In this document: positions 1-5,792 of the stretch, piece by piece
How positions within the stretch are numbered: position 1 is the first letter of the stretch
Layout of the letters: each line of letters begins with the position of its first letter
Source of the DNA: an uncultured Oscillochloris sp.
GTDB taxonomy: Bacteria > Chloroflexota > Chloroflexia > Chloroflexales > Chloroflexaceae
Length of the DNA stretch: 8,804 nucleotides
NCBI GenBank assembly: GCA_903877945.1
Contig: CAIRFY010000521.1
Location: 1-8,804 of the forward strand
Direction of reading: 5' to 3'
The notes under the pieces: generated by a model
What the model was told of the DNA's origin: nothing
Seen by the model: the letters and a program-made list of their open reading frames with translations, nothing else
Database searches by the model: none
Program-made: the position numbers and the translations under genes

Positions 1-127
1 CAATCTGCGGGCGTGCATCCTCAATCTGCGGGCGTGCATCCTCGACCTGCGGGCGTGCATCCTCAATCTGCGGGCGTGCATCCTCGACCTGCGGGCGTGC
101 ATCCTCAATCTGCGGGCGTGCATCCGT
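1..127. repeat. 21-bp tandem repeat array, right-hand end
   Basis: Six consecutive 21-bp units start at 2, 23, 44, 65, 86 and 107. They share the core CTGCGGGCGTGCATCC and come in two subtypes, beginning AATCT or GACCT, in the order A-A-B-A-B-A. The last unit degenerates in its final two bases (GT instead of TC). The array is already running at base 1, so its full length is unknown. Because 21 is a multiple of 3, some frames stay open. The plus strand reads a heptapeptide QSAGVHP/RPAGVHP, and one minus frame reads DARPQIE/DARPQVE. I see no start, ribosome site or domain that makes either a gene. There are no spacers between units, so this is not a CRISPR array. Confidence 0.93.
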
Positions 128-152
128 GCAAATCGAAGGCCCGCCAAGGGCG

Positions 153-221
153 TTATGGTTCGGGCGTAACCGCGATGCGTGGCGGCAAGGTGATCCAATG
201 GGCGCTATCGAGGACTTTCAT
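153..221 (-). pseudogene. VapC-like (PIN-domain) toxin, 5' remnant
   Basis: The minus-strand ATG at 221-219 overlaps the antitoxin stop in an ATGA, the usual coupling in type II toxin-antitoxin pairs. Only 22 codons follow before TAA at 155-153: MKVLDSAHWI, then TLPPRIAVTPEP. The opening resembles the first beta-strand of PIN-domain VapC toxins, whose conserved first acidic residue would be the Asp in MKVLD. A complete VapC is normally about 120-150 aa, so nearly all of it is missing. About 25 bp past the stop the sequence enters the 21-bp repeat array, which suggests loss by rearrangement at the array. The toxin identity rests on ten residues plus context. The overlap is certain; the family is probable. 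Confidence 0.55.
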
Positions 222-563
222 AGCTCAGGCGCGGGGCGGGGAGCCTGCCCCGTCCGATTGGCGGCAATCCGCTCGGCGAGATCGTCTAGCTCTGGGTCGT
301 TGCGCCAGAGGCCGAAGGCAGCCATCGCCGGATGCACCTCGCCACGCTCGATAGCCGTGAGGAGATTCTCATCGTGGCCGAGCAGCGCGGCCAACCGGCC
401 CGAGAGCTGCGAGACGCGCTCGATGCGCTGGAGTTCAGCGGCCCCGATCCAAGACCGCTACCGGGCGTTCACGACGCTGGATGGTGAATCGCTCGCCTGC
501 CAGTACGCGGGAGAGCAACTCGGAGAGGCGGCTTTTCGCCTCGGCAATATTTATCGTCTCCAA
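218..563 (-). pseudogene. Phd/YefM-family antitoxin, frameshifted
   Basis: On the minus strand a TTG start (563-561), with AAGGA at 575-571 seven bases upstream, opens METINIAEAKSRLSELLSRV and continues with LAGERFTIQRRERPVAVL. This is the typical DNA-binding N-terminus of Phd/YefM antitoxins. The frame then fails at TGA (437-435). In the next frame the protein resumes as IGAAELQRIERVSQLSGRL and runs to TGA at 220-218. It includes HPAMAAFGLWRNDPELDDLA, a C-terminal type known from PhdYefM proteins paired with VapC. Removing one C at 449/450 (plus strand) gives one frame of 114 codons, the expected family length. The partner would neutralise the toxin and repress the operon. As read, only a 42-aa N-terminal peptide would be made. 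Sequencing error at one base cannot be excluded, but the truncated toxin next door supports real decay. Confidence 0.85.
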
Positions 564-570
564 GAGGCTT

Positions 571-575
571 TCCTT
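571..575 (-). promoter_or_regulatory. Ribosome binding site of the antitoxin remnant
   Basis: The minus strand reads AAGGA at 575-571, seven bases before the TTG at 563-561. It decides the antitoxin start, because no ATG lies in frame nearby and the family's first conserved strand begins two codons later. Confidence 0.6.
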
Positions 576-577
576 GG

Positions 578-598
578 GCAGATTTTAGATTGCAGATA
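578..598. repeat. Heptamer repeat, left copy (GCAGATT type)
   Basis: Three tandem heptamers, GCAGATT TTAGATT GCAGATA, follow a GNAGATT-like consensus. A matching set in the opposite orientation lies at 753-773. Reading inward from 578 and from 773, 18 of the first 20 bases match. Short heptanucleotide tandem repeats are a known repeat class in cyanobacteria and other GC-variable genomes. They lie here in the upstream region of the antitoxin remnant. Confidence 0.7.
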
Positions 599-689
599 CG
601 CCGCAACAGGACGCAGTGCATGTGCCCAAACTGTCACGCAGGTTCGAAACAACGCCTTGGTCATAATGACTCGATGGCGCACAGTGTAC

Positions 690-707
690 TGTATAGTGTA
701 GACGACA
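690..707. promoter_or_regulatory. Possible regulator-binding site upstream of crtI
   Basis: Upstream of crtI lies TGT-N12-ACA (690-707), the spacing of CrtJ/PpsR operators in purple bacteria. It overlaps a perfect inverted pair ACAGT-GT-ACTGT (681-692) and two direct copies of AGTGTA (683-688 and 695-700). A further copy in reverse (TACACT) lies at 774-779, and GTGTAG at 799-804. The clustering in a 125-bp leader before a carotenoid gene is suggestive. TGT-N12-ACA is short enough to occur by chance a couple of times in a window this size, and I see no convincing -35/-10 pair, so this is tentative. Confidence 0.25.
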
Positions 708-752
708 TGCAAGGTTATGTGGGCGACATAGAGCCCAAGATGAGAGTCCTGC

Positions 753-773
753 AATCGGCAATCTACAATCTGC
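753..773. repeat. Heptamer repeat, right copy (inverted)
   Basis: The plus strand reads AATCGGC AATCTAC AATCTGC. The reverse complement gives GCAGATT GTAGATT GCCGATT, the same heptamer family as 578-598 in inverted orientation. The two copies bound a 196-bp segment (578-773) that contains no credible gene and most of the crtI upstream region. Confidence 0.7.
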
Positions 774-814
774 TACACTAGGCGGCGGATCCCTCTTTGT
801 GTAGTGAGAGAGTC

Positions 815-2293
815 ATGCAGAAACACATTATCATCGTCGGCGCGGGGTTCGGCGGGCTGAGCGCCGCTATCCGTCTGGCAGCCAAAGGACACCGGGTTGA
901 GGTCTACGAGAAGGCGGACAAGCCGGGTGGCAAGGCGTATGCGTTCGAGCGGGAGGGCTTCCGCTTCGACTCTGGCCCCACGGTGATCACCGTGCCATTT
1001 CTGTTCGATGATCTGTGGCGAGCCGCCGGACGCCGCCGCGAGGATTACTTCGAACTCAAGCCCTGCGATCCTTACTACCGCCTCTTCGACCACCAGGGCC
1101 GACACCTCGACTATTCAGGCAACCCGGCGGTGACCGAGGCGGAGATCCAGCGCTTCAGCCCGAAGGACGTGGAGGGCTACCGGCGCTTCATGGACAGCAC
1201 GAAGCCGATCTTCCAGAAGGGCTTTGTGGAGTTGTCTGATAAGCCCTTCCTCAGCTTTTTCGATATGTTGAAGGTGGCTCCCGACCTCGTGAAGCTCAAG
1301 TCGTACCTGAGCAACTACCAGTATGTGTCGCATTTCATCAAAGATGACTTCATGCGGCGCTGCTTCTCGTTCCACCCGTTGTTCATCGGCGGTAATCCTT
1401 TCGACTCGTCGTCGATCTATGCGTTGGTGCATTATATCGAGCGCGAGTGGGGCATCCATTACGCGGTGGGTGGCACTGGGGCGATTATTGCAGCGATGGC
1501 CAAGCTCTTTAAGGAGATCGGCGGCGTGTTGCACCTGAGTGCGCCCGTGAGCGAGATCGTGGTGGAGAAGCGGCGCGTGGTGGGTGTCCGCATGGCCGAC
1601 GGCTCGCTGAACCGGGCTGATGTGGTGGTCTCCAACGCTGATGTGGCCTATACCTACAACAAACTGATCGCGGCCAAGCACCGCAAGGTTTTCACCGATG
1701 GCCGGCTGAAGCGGATAAAGCATAGCATGTCGCTGGTCGTCATCTACGTCGGCACGAAGCGGCGCTACAACGACGGGCGGCTGCTGCGCCACAACATCAT
1801 CTTCGGCGACCGCTACAAGGGTCTGCTGAGCGACATCTTCCATAAGAAGAAGCTGTCCAAGGATTTCTCGCTCTACCTACACATCCCCTCGCTGGAGGAT
1901 CGCTCGTTCGCCCCGGCAGGCGGCGAGTCGTTCTACGTACTCTCGCCGGTGCCGCACATGGGGTCGAAGATCGACTGGAAGCGCCAGGCCAAGCCTTATC
2001 GCGACAAAATCATCGAGTTCCTTGAGGATCGCTACATGCCTGACCTGAGCCGGAACATCGTGGTCGAATCGATGATCGACCCGCAGCACTTCGAGCAGCA
2101 GCAGAACTGCTACCTGGGCGCGTCCTTCGCCATAGAGCCGACCCTGACTCAGTCGGCATGGTTTCGACCGCACAACCGCTCGGAGGAGTTCGATAACCTC
2201 TACTTCGTGGGTGCGGGTACCCACCCCGGCGCAGGCGTGCCCGGCGTCCTCTCGTCAGGGCTGATCGCGGCGGATCTGATCGGCGCGGCGTGA
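815..2293 (+). CDS. crtI: Phytoene desaturase (CrtI family)
   Basis: This is an FAD-dependent desaturase that introduces double bonds into phytoene to give neurosporene or lycopene, at the cytoplasmic membrane surface, in carotenoid synthesis. The 492-aa length fits bacterial CrtI. Residues 5-40 form the dinucleotide-binding fold (IIIVGAGFGGLSAAIRLA, with the acidic strand end VEVYEK and the PGGKA turn). FRFDSGPTVIT follows at about 49-59. The C-terminus carries the family signature LYFVGAGTHPGAGVPGVLSS at 462-481. The ATG at 815 is preferred over an in-frame TTG at 797: it follows GAGAGAG (806-812) and immediately precedes the Rossmann strand. The gene stands alone with its own long leader; no other crt gene is in the window. 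Related enzymes (diapophytoene desaturase, carotenoid ketolases of the CrtP type) share this fold, so the exact substrate is inferred. The protein family is certain. Confidence 0.93.
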   Translation: MQKHIIIVGAGFGGLSAAIRLAAKGHRVEVYEKADKPGGKAYAFEREGFRFDSGPTVITVPFLFDDLWRAAGRRREDYFELKPCDPYYRLFDHQGRHLDYSGNPAVTEAEIQRFSPKDVEGYRRFMDSTKPIFQKGFVELSDKPFLSFFDMLKVAPDLVKLKSYLSNYQYVSHFIKDDFMRRCFSFHPLFIGGNPFDSSSIYALVHYIEREWGIHYAVGGTGAIIAAMAKLFKEIGGVLHLSAPVSEIVVEKRRVVGVRMADGSLNRADVVVSNADVAYTYNKLIAAKHRKVFTDGRLKRIKHSMSLVVIYVGTKRRYNDGRLLRHNIIFGDRYKGLLSDIFHKKKLSKDFSLYLHIPSLEDRSFAPAGGESFYVLSPVPHMGSKIDWKRQAKPYRDKIIEFLEDRYMPDLSRNIVVESMIDPQHFEQQQNCYLGASFAIEPTLTQSAWFRPHNRSEEFDNLYFVGAGTHPGAGVPGVLSSGLIAADLIGAA

Positions 2294-2300
2294 TCAACGG

Positions 2301-2329
2301 GTGGCAAGGGAGTGCATCTTCCTTGCCAC
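2301..2329 (+). terminator. Hairpin after crtI
   Basis: GTGGCAAGG (2301-2309) pairs perfectly with CCTTGCCAC (2321-2329) across an 11-base loop, starting seven bases after the crtI stop codon. A few extra G-C pairs are possible beyond a one-base bulge. There is no T-run after it, so it is not a textbook intrinsic terminator. It may act with a termination factor or protect the 3' end. The right arm also carries the -35 box of the next promoter. Confidence 0.55.
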
Positions 2330-2351
2330 ACCCCTACCCTCCTGCTATAAT
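2323..2351 (+). promoter_or_regulatory. Sigma-70-type promoter of the membrane protein-lipoprotein operon
   Basis: TTGCCA (2323-2328) and a consensus TATAAT (2346-2351) are separated by exactly 17 bp. TG at 2343-2344 adds the extended -10 motif TGnTATAAT. Transcription would start near 2358, giving a leader of about 26 bases before the ATG at 2384. This is the best promoter match in the window. It probably drives both 2384-4981 and 4978-5619. Confidence 0.8.
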
Positions 2352-2383
2352 CCTGCCGCACGATACACGACGGGGGCGGCTTT

Positions 2384-4981
2384 ATGATGCAGAAATTCGA
2401 GACGCGCACGGGCCAGCTTAGCCTTGTTGACGGCATCCGTCAGCAGGCCAGCGACATGATCACCGTCGCTGAACCACGCTCGCTGTTCGCGCCCGAAGCG
2501 TACAAAGGTACGCTCTATGTTCTTGTGGAGGCCGAGGCGATAGCGCCGCGCAGCCAGCAGATGTGCGTCCTGGCCGCTCAGACGGTGCGCCGCGCCTTCT
2601 ATGAGAACCCCACCTTTAGCATCACGGCGGCGATGCGCCGGGCCATCGCTGCCGCCAATAAGGCGATCTACGAGCAGAACATCGCGCAACCAGCCGGTAA
2701 GCGGGCAACCGTCGGCATCACGGTGGCTGTACTCAAAGAGAACGACCTCTTTGTGGCTCAGGTGCAACCGGCCCAGATGTATGTGCTGAGCGAGGGTGTC
2801 CTGCGTGCCTTGCCGGCTCACCCCTCGTGGGATCCGGCCCATGTTAGCGTGGCCCCGTTTACCCGCAGCGGTGCCCTCGGTGCGAGTTTGTTCGTTGACC
2901 CGGAGATGTACCGCTGCGCCCTGCGCCCAGCCGAGTCGCTGATCCTTTGTAGCAGTGGATTCGCACCGCTGCTTCGGCGTGATGAGACGAACCACCTGCT
3001 GCATCTCCAAGATCCTGATGCCGCTGTCGAGCGGATGCTCCAGGTGGTTGCTGAGCACAGCGTAGGCACCGCGCACGCCCTGGTGATCGAACTGCGCGTG
3101 TCGCTCAACTCGGTTGCCCGGCAGATCCCGCTCGGCCCGGTGAGCATGAGCGAGCGCGGGCAACTGGCCGCCCGCTCGCTGCGCGACTGGCTTGCGACGC
3201 TCACGGGCGAGGTCGCCCGCGCTATGCGCGGGCAACGAACGCCCCCCGCCAAAGGTGGCCCTCTGTCGCCCGACCCCCTCTACACGCTGCCGGATCCGCC
3301 GCCGTACTCGCCGAATCCGTTGCCCCTCCCGGTGCCCATTGATATGGGCGAGGATCTCGGCACGCGCTATGGCCGCGCACGCCAGGAGCGCGCCGCACGC
3401 CGGAAGCACGAACCGGATGAGGTAAACCCTGAACTGCCGCCGTCGGCCTTTCTCGGCGAGGGTTCGGCCCCTACGACCTCGCGCAGGATCGACCTTGGCG
3501 ACGGCCCGGCCCTCGCCGCGAAGGCTCGGCCATACCGCGCACGCTACGAGATGCGCCCTTTGATCGATCTCACGTGGAGCGAGCGCCTGGTTCTGCCGTT
3601 TCGTCTGATCAGCCTGTCGATTGACGAGGCCCGCCGCAACCGGCACATCCGCCCAAATACGCCGCCCCCGGTGGTGCGCGGTCAGGGTCTCTCCTACCGG
3701 CGCACACGCCCGGCTTTCCCCTGGCTGCTGCTGCTCGGTCTGACGCTCATTATCTCGACGATGATCCTCTACGGGATGAGCCTCTCCACGCAAAACGACC
3801 AGCAGATCGCCTTGGAGTACTTCACTGCCGCCGAGGGTCGCCTGGCTACCGTGCGCGAGGCCGCTAACGAAACTGACGCCCTGGACGCCCTGGATCTCGC
3901 TCGCCAGGCGATTGATGAGGTGCGGGCGAACCCCAACGTCACGGACACCAACCCGCCGCTCTGGCTGCGCTACCAGGAACTTCAGCGCGAATATGAGCGC
4001 GCCCTGGCCGCTGTGCAGCGGCTCACCTTCCTGGATGCCCCCACGGTGCTGTCCAGCCACCCGCAGCCCACTGGCACTTTCTCGGGCATTATCTTGCCCC
4101 CAGCTACCGCCGTGATCACCAACCCGGCGCAGATTGATGCCTTGCGCTACCTCTACGTCCTCGACGGCAATAAGGCGAACGCCCGACTCTACCGTATCCC
4201 GCGTGACGGTGGCCCGCCCCAGATCTACCTCAGTCCCAACGATCCGATGGGCGCGTCGGTGGTTGGCCCGCTCCGCGCCGCCCTGTGGCGGATCGACCAG
4301 GTGGTGGCGGTGGACCAGGCACCCAGCGGGTTCGGCTACTACTTTCGCAACGGCGATACGTGGAACTACTCGAAGCTCGGCGGCAGCGAGATCTGGTCGG
4401 TGCGCGACCGGCTGAGTATTAAAGAGTACGACGGCAATCTCTATGTCTGGGGGGCTGTGTCCAACGAGGTTCTCAAGTTTCGCTCCGGCAGCTACGGCGA
4501 TACGCCGGAGTACTGGCTCGACCCGACTAGCCTCACCGATATTGATATGAGCAACGTGACCGATATGGCGGTTGACGGGGCGATCTACCTGCTCAAATCC
4601 AACGGCAATGTGTTGATCTTCAGCCAGGGCCGCTCGGTCGGCGAGATCAAGCCCGATGCGATCAGCCCGCCGATTAGCGCGGCGAACCGCTTTTTCATCA
4701 CCGACGACGGCTTTGGCGGCGGGTCGATCTTTCTGATTGAGAAGCAGAACGAGCGGATCATCCAGATGGACAAAATTACGGGCAAGGTTATCCAGCAGAT
4801 GAAGGCGCGGCCCGATGGCGACCTACCCCTCAATCTGTTGGACGGGATTGCGGTGGAGGTGAGCGACTCACGGTCGATCCTCTACCTCGTGAACGGCGGC
4901 CAGATCATCCGCGCCGATCTGCCAGCCCCGCCACGGCCTTTCCGCAACCAGAGCGCAACGCCGACCCCGGCGAAGCCATGA
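2384..4981 (+). CDS. Single-pass membrane protein, degenerate PP2C-like domain plus beta-propeller-like domain
   Basis: 865 aa. Residues about 20-240 resemble a PP2C/PPM phosphatase fold: GTLYVLVEAEA (42-52), ATVGITVAVL (108-117), DLFVAQVQPAQMYVL (121-135) and LILCSSGFAPLL (186-197). The metal-binding positions are lost: the usual DG, GDSR and SDG motifs read EA, QPAQ and SSG. It is probably catalytically inactive. A proline-rich linker follows (about 286-318), then arginine-rich sequence and one membrane helix at 447-467. A helical, possibly coiled-coil stretch (about 473-540) leads to a beta-rich region of repeated YLYVLDGN/LYVWG/IYLLKSNGN/IFLIEKQN strands (about 575-850), like an NHL/propeller domain. 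Basic residues before the helix place the N-terminus inside and the propeller outside. GGGGG at 2372-2376 is the likely ribosome site; ATG 2387 is an alternative start. It is translationally coupled to the lipoprotein gene. The function is unknown; it could link an outside sensor to an inside phospho-signalling partner. Confidence 0.85.
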   Translation: MMQKFETRTGQLSLVDGIRQQASDMITVAEPRSLFAPEAYKGTLYVLVEAEAIAPRSQQMCVLAAQTVRRAFYENPTFSITAAMRRAIAAANKAIYEQNIAQPAGKRATVGITVAVLKENDLFVAQVQPAQMYVLSEGVLRALPAHPSWDPAHVSVAPFTRSGALGASLFVDPEMYRCALRPAESLILCSSGFAPLLRRDETNHLLHLQDPDAAVERMLQVVAEHSVGTAHALVIELRVSLNSVARQIPLGPVSMSERGQLAARSLRDWLATLTGEVARAMRGQRTPPAKGGPLSPDPLYTLPDPPPYSPNPLPLPVPIDMGEDLGTRYGRARQERAARRKHEPDEVNPELPPSAFLGEGSAPTTSRRIDLGDGPALAAKARPYRARYEMRPLIDLTWSERLVLPFRLISLSIDEARRNRHIRPNTPPPVVRGQGLSYRRTRPAFPWLLLLGLTLIISTMILYGMSLSTQNDQQIALEYFTAAEGRLATVREAANETDALDALDLARQAIDEVRANPNVTDTNPPLWLRYQELQREYERALAAVQRLTFLDAPTVLSSHPQPTGTFSGIILPPATAVITNPAQIDALRYLYVLDGNKANARLYRIPRDGGPPQIYLSPNDPMGASVVGPLRAALWRIDQVVAVDQAPSGFGYYFRNGDTWNYSKLGGSEIWSVRDRLSIKEYDGNLYVWGAVSNEVLKFRSGSYGDTPEYWLDPTSLTDIDMSNVTDMAVDGAIYLLKSNGNVLIFSQGRSVGEIKPDAISPPISAANRFFITDDGFGGGSIFLIEKQNERIIQMDKITGKVIQQMKARPDGDLPLNLLDGIAVEVSDSRSILYLVNGGQIIRADLPAPPRPFRNQSATPTPAKP

Positions 4982-5619
4982 CAGTACAAAGGTTTTTTTG
5001 TGGAGAGGGACAAGCCCTCTCCGCACCTCTCCCTGTCTGGCTCAAAGAGTTTCTTGGCGAAGAGAGGTGCCCCCCCCGACTATCGACTATCGGCTATTGG
5101 CTATCGGCTATCATCATCCTGCTCACCCTGGCCGGGTGCGCCGCCCCCGACGGGTTGGCCGACACGAACATCGGGGTGGGCCGCAGCAGCCCCGAGGCGG
5201 CGGTCGATGGGTTCCTGGAGGATCTAAACCACGCCCTCCAAGCTCTCAATCTGGGCGACGTAGCGACGCGGCGCAGTTGGGCCGAGCGGCTGGCCGGCTA
5301 CTTCGCGCCGGGCGAGCGGATTGACCAGCGCGCCGCGTTTCTCGATATGCTCGCCGGTTTCGCGGACACCGCCCAGCACCCTGTCGTCGGTAGCAAGGCG
5401 GTACTGGCAATCACCTACAGCCGCGTGGAACTGCTCAGTCGCGACGGCGACAGGGCGATGGTGCGGGTGGTGGACGGCTCATTCGATCTGCGCTGGCTTA
5501 ACGAGAAGGGCGACGTGATCCGCGAGCGCACTGGCAGCCTCACCGATGTGATCGGGCAGACGAGCGGCGGACTGCCAGTGCTGCGCGTCGATAAGCTCTG
5601 GTTCCTCACGGATCGGTAG
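4978..5619 (+). CDS. Putative lipoprotein of unknown function
   Basis: 213 aa, with the ATG overlapping the upstream stop (ATGA, 4978-4981), so translation is probably coupled. A hydrophobic segment (about 37-50) ends in the lipobox LAGC, predicting lipidation at Cys54 and anchoring at the outer face of the cytoplasmic membrane. The mature part (SPEAAVDGFLEDLNHAL, then FAPGERIDQRAAFLDML, then a strand-rich half ending VLRVDKLWFLTD) has the helix-then-sheet pattern of NTF2-like lipoproteins. That fold is a guess. The 53 residues before the lipobox cysteine are far too long for a normal lipoprotein signal (about 16-25). They are encoded by a T7 run, a hairpin, a C8 run and a heptamer repeat. 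No other ATG, GTG or TTG start exists in this frame before the signal. Its operon partner has an extracytoplasmic propeller-like domain, so the two products may meet at the membrane. Confidence 0.75.
   Translation: MTVQRFFCGEGQALSAPLPVWLKEFLGEERCPPRLSTIGYWLSAIIILLTLAGCAAPDGLADTNIGVGRSSPEAAVDGFLEDLNHALQALNLGDVATRRSWAERLAGYFAPGERIDQRAAFLDMLAGFADTAQHPVVGSKAVLAITYSRVELLSRDGDRAMVRVVDGSFDLRWLNEKGDVIRERTGSLTDVIGQTSGGLPVLRVDKLWFLTDR
5002..5022. repeat. Perfect hairpin inside the lipoprotein leader
   Basis: GGAGAGGG (5002-5009) pairs with CCCTCTCC (5015-5022) around the loop ACAAG. It sits 21 bases after the shared ATGA and directly after a T7 run (4993-4999). It resembles the GGGAGAGGGG arms of the dispersed element at 5677-5792, but has a different loop. 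It would be translated as part of the long leader of the lipoprotein. Confidence 0.7.
5078..5112. repeat. Heptamer tandem repeat, five units, in coding sequence
   Basis: Five consecutive heptamers, GACTATC GACTATC GGCTATT GGCTATC GGCTATC, come directly after a run of eight C (5070-5077). They encode residues 34-45 of the lipoprotein, just before and into its hydrophobic signal core. Seven is not a multiple of three, so gain or loss of one or two units would shift the reading frame. Confidence 0.9.
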
Positions 5620-5676
5620 GGGCAAGGTTTCAGGTGATGACCCTCATCGAGAGCCTGCGGCCCACTTAGGCAGATC

Positions 5677-5792
5677 CGCCGGGCAGCCCTCACCCCCCAG
5701 CCCCCTCTCCCTGAGCGGGAGAGGGGGAGTCGGATGCGTCCTGTTACGGAATCTCCCCTCTCCCCGTGAGGGAGAGGGGCAGGGGGTGAGGG
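5677..5792. repeat. Dispersed palindromic repeat element, copy 1
   Basis: Near-inverted ends, CCCTCACCCCCCAGCCCCCT at 5687 and its imperfect complement ending at 5792 (AGGGGGTGAGGG), enclose two tandem perfect hairpins. These are 5701-5711/5717-5727 (11 bp) and 5755-5764/5770-5779 (10 bp), each with a 5-base loop. Bases 5677-5764 match 8717-8804 closely (identical for the first 38 bases, then one mismatch, then 14 more identical). GC-rich elements of this CCCTCACC...CTCTCCC kind are widespread in bacterial intergenic DNA. This copy lies between convergent genes and overlaps the recQ 3' end. Confidence 0.9.
5701..5727. terminator. Hairpin between convergent genes, possible bidirectional terminator
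   Basis: An 11-bp perfect stem, CCCCCTCTCCC/GGGAGAGGGGG with loop TGAGC, lies 82 bases after the lipoprotein stop and 17 bases after the recQ stop. It belongs to the dispersed repeat. No T-run flanks it on either strand, so factor-independent termination is doubtful. Confidence 0.45.

Noticed and set aside
1..127. CRISPR array
   Set aside because: The units are directly contiguous 21-mers without spacers.
13..354. 113-codon plus-strand frame with heptapeptide repeats
   Set aside because: The repeated peptide follows from a 21-bp repeat staying in frame; there is no ribosome site or domain, and it runs antisense through the toxin-antitoxin remnant.
641..650. GGTTCGAAAC, resembling a tRNA T-loop
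   Set aside because: The flanking bases do not pair into a T-arm, and no acceptor or anticodon stem can be drawn around it.
126..701. 191-codon plus-strand open frame
   Set aside because: It is the antisense shadow of the antitoxin remnant; its peptide is serine/arginine-rich without a family pattern, whereas the minus strand reads a clear Phd/YefM protein.
578..773. Clear transposon-derived MITE
   Set aside because: The inverted ends are heptamer tandem repeats and I see no target-site duplication, so only the repeat structure is reported.
590..781. Small plus-strand frame with a CMCPNC cysteine cluster
   Set aside because: It begins in one heptamer repeat and ends just after another, with no ribosome site; two nearby cysteine pairs in 63 residues are not enough.
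2345..4060. 571-codon minus-strand open frame
   Set aside because: A long antisense frame is expected opposite a GC-rich gene. Its product is rich in Arg, Gly and His with no recognisable domain, and the plus strand has a promoter, ribosome site and domain structure.
4993..5022. Intrinsic terminator after the membrane protein gene
   Set aside because: The T-run precedes the hairpin on the plus strand, the reverse of the required order, and the downstream gene overlaps this site.
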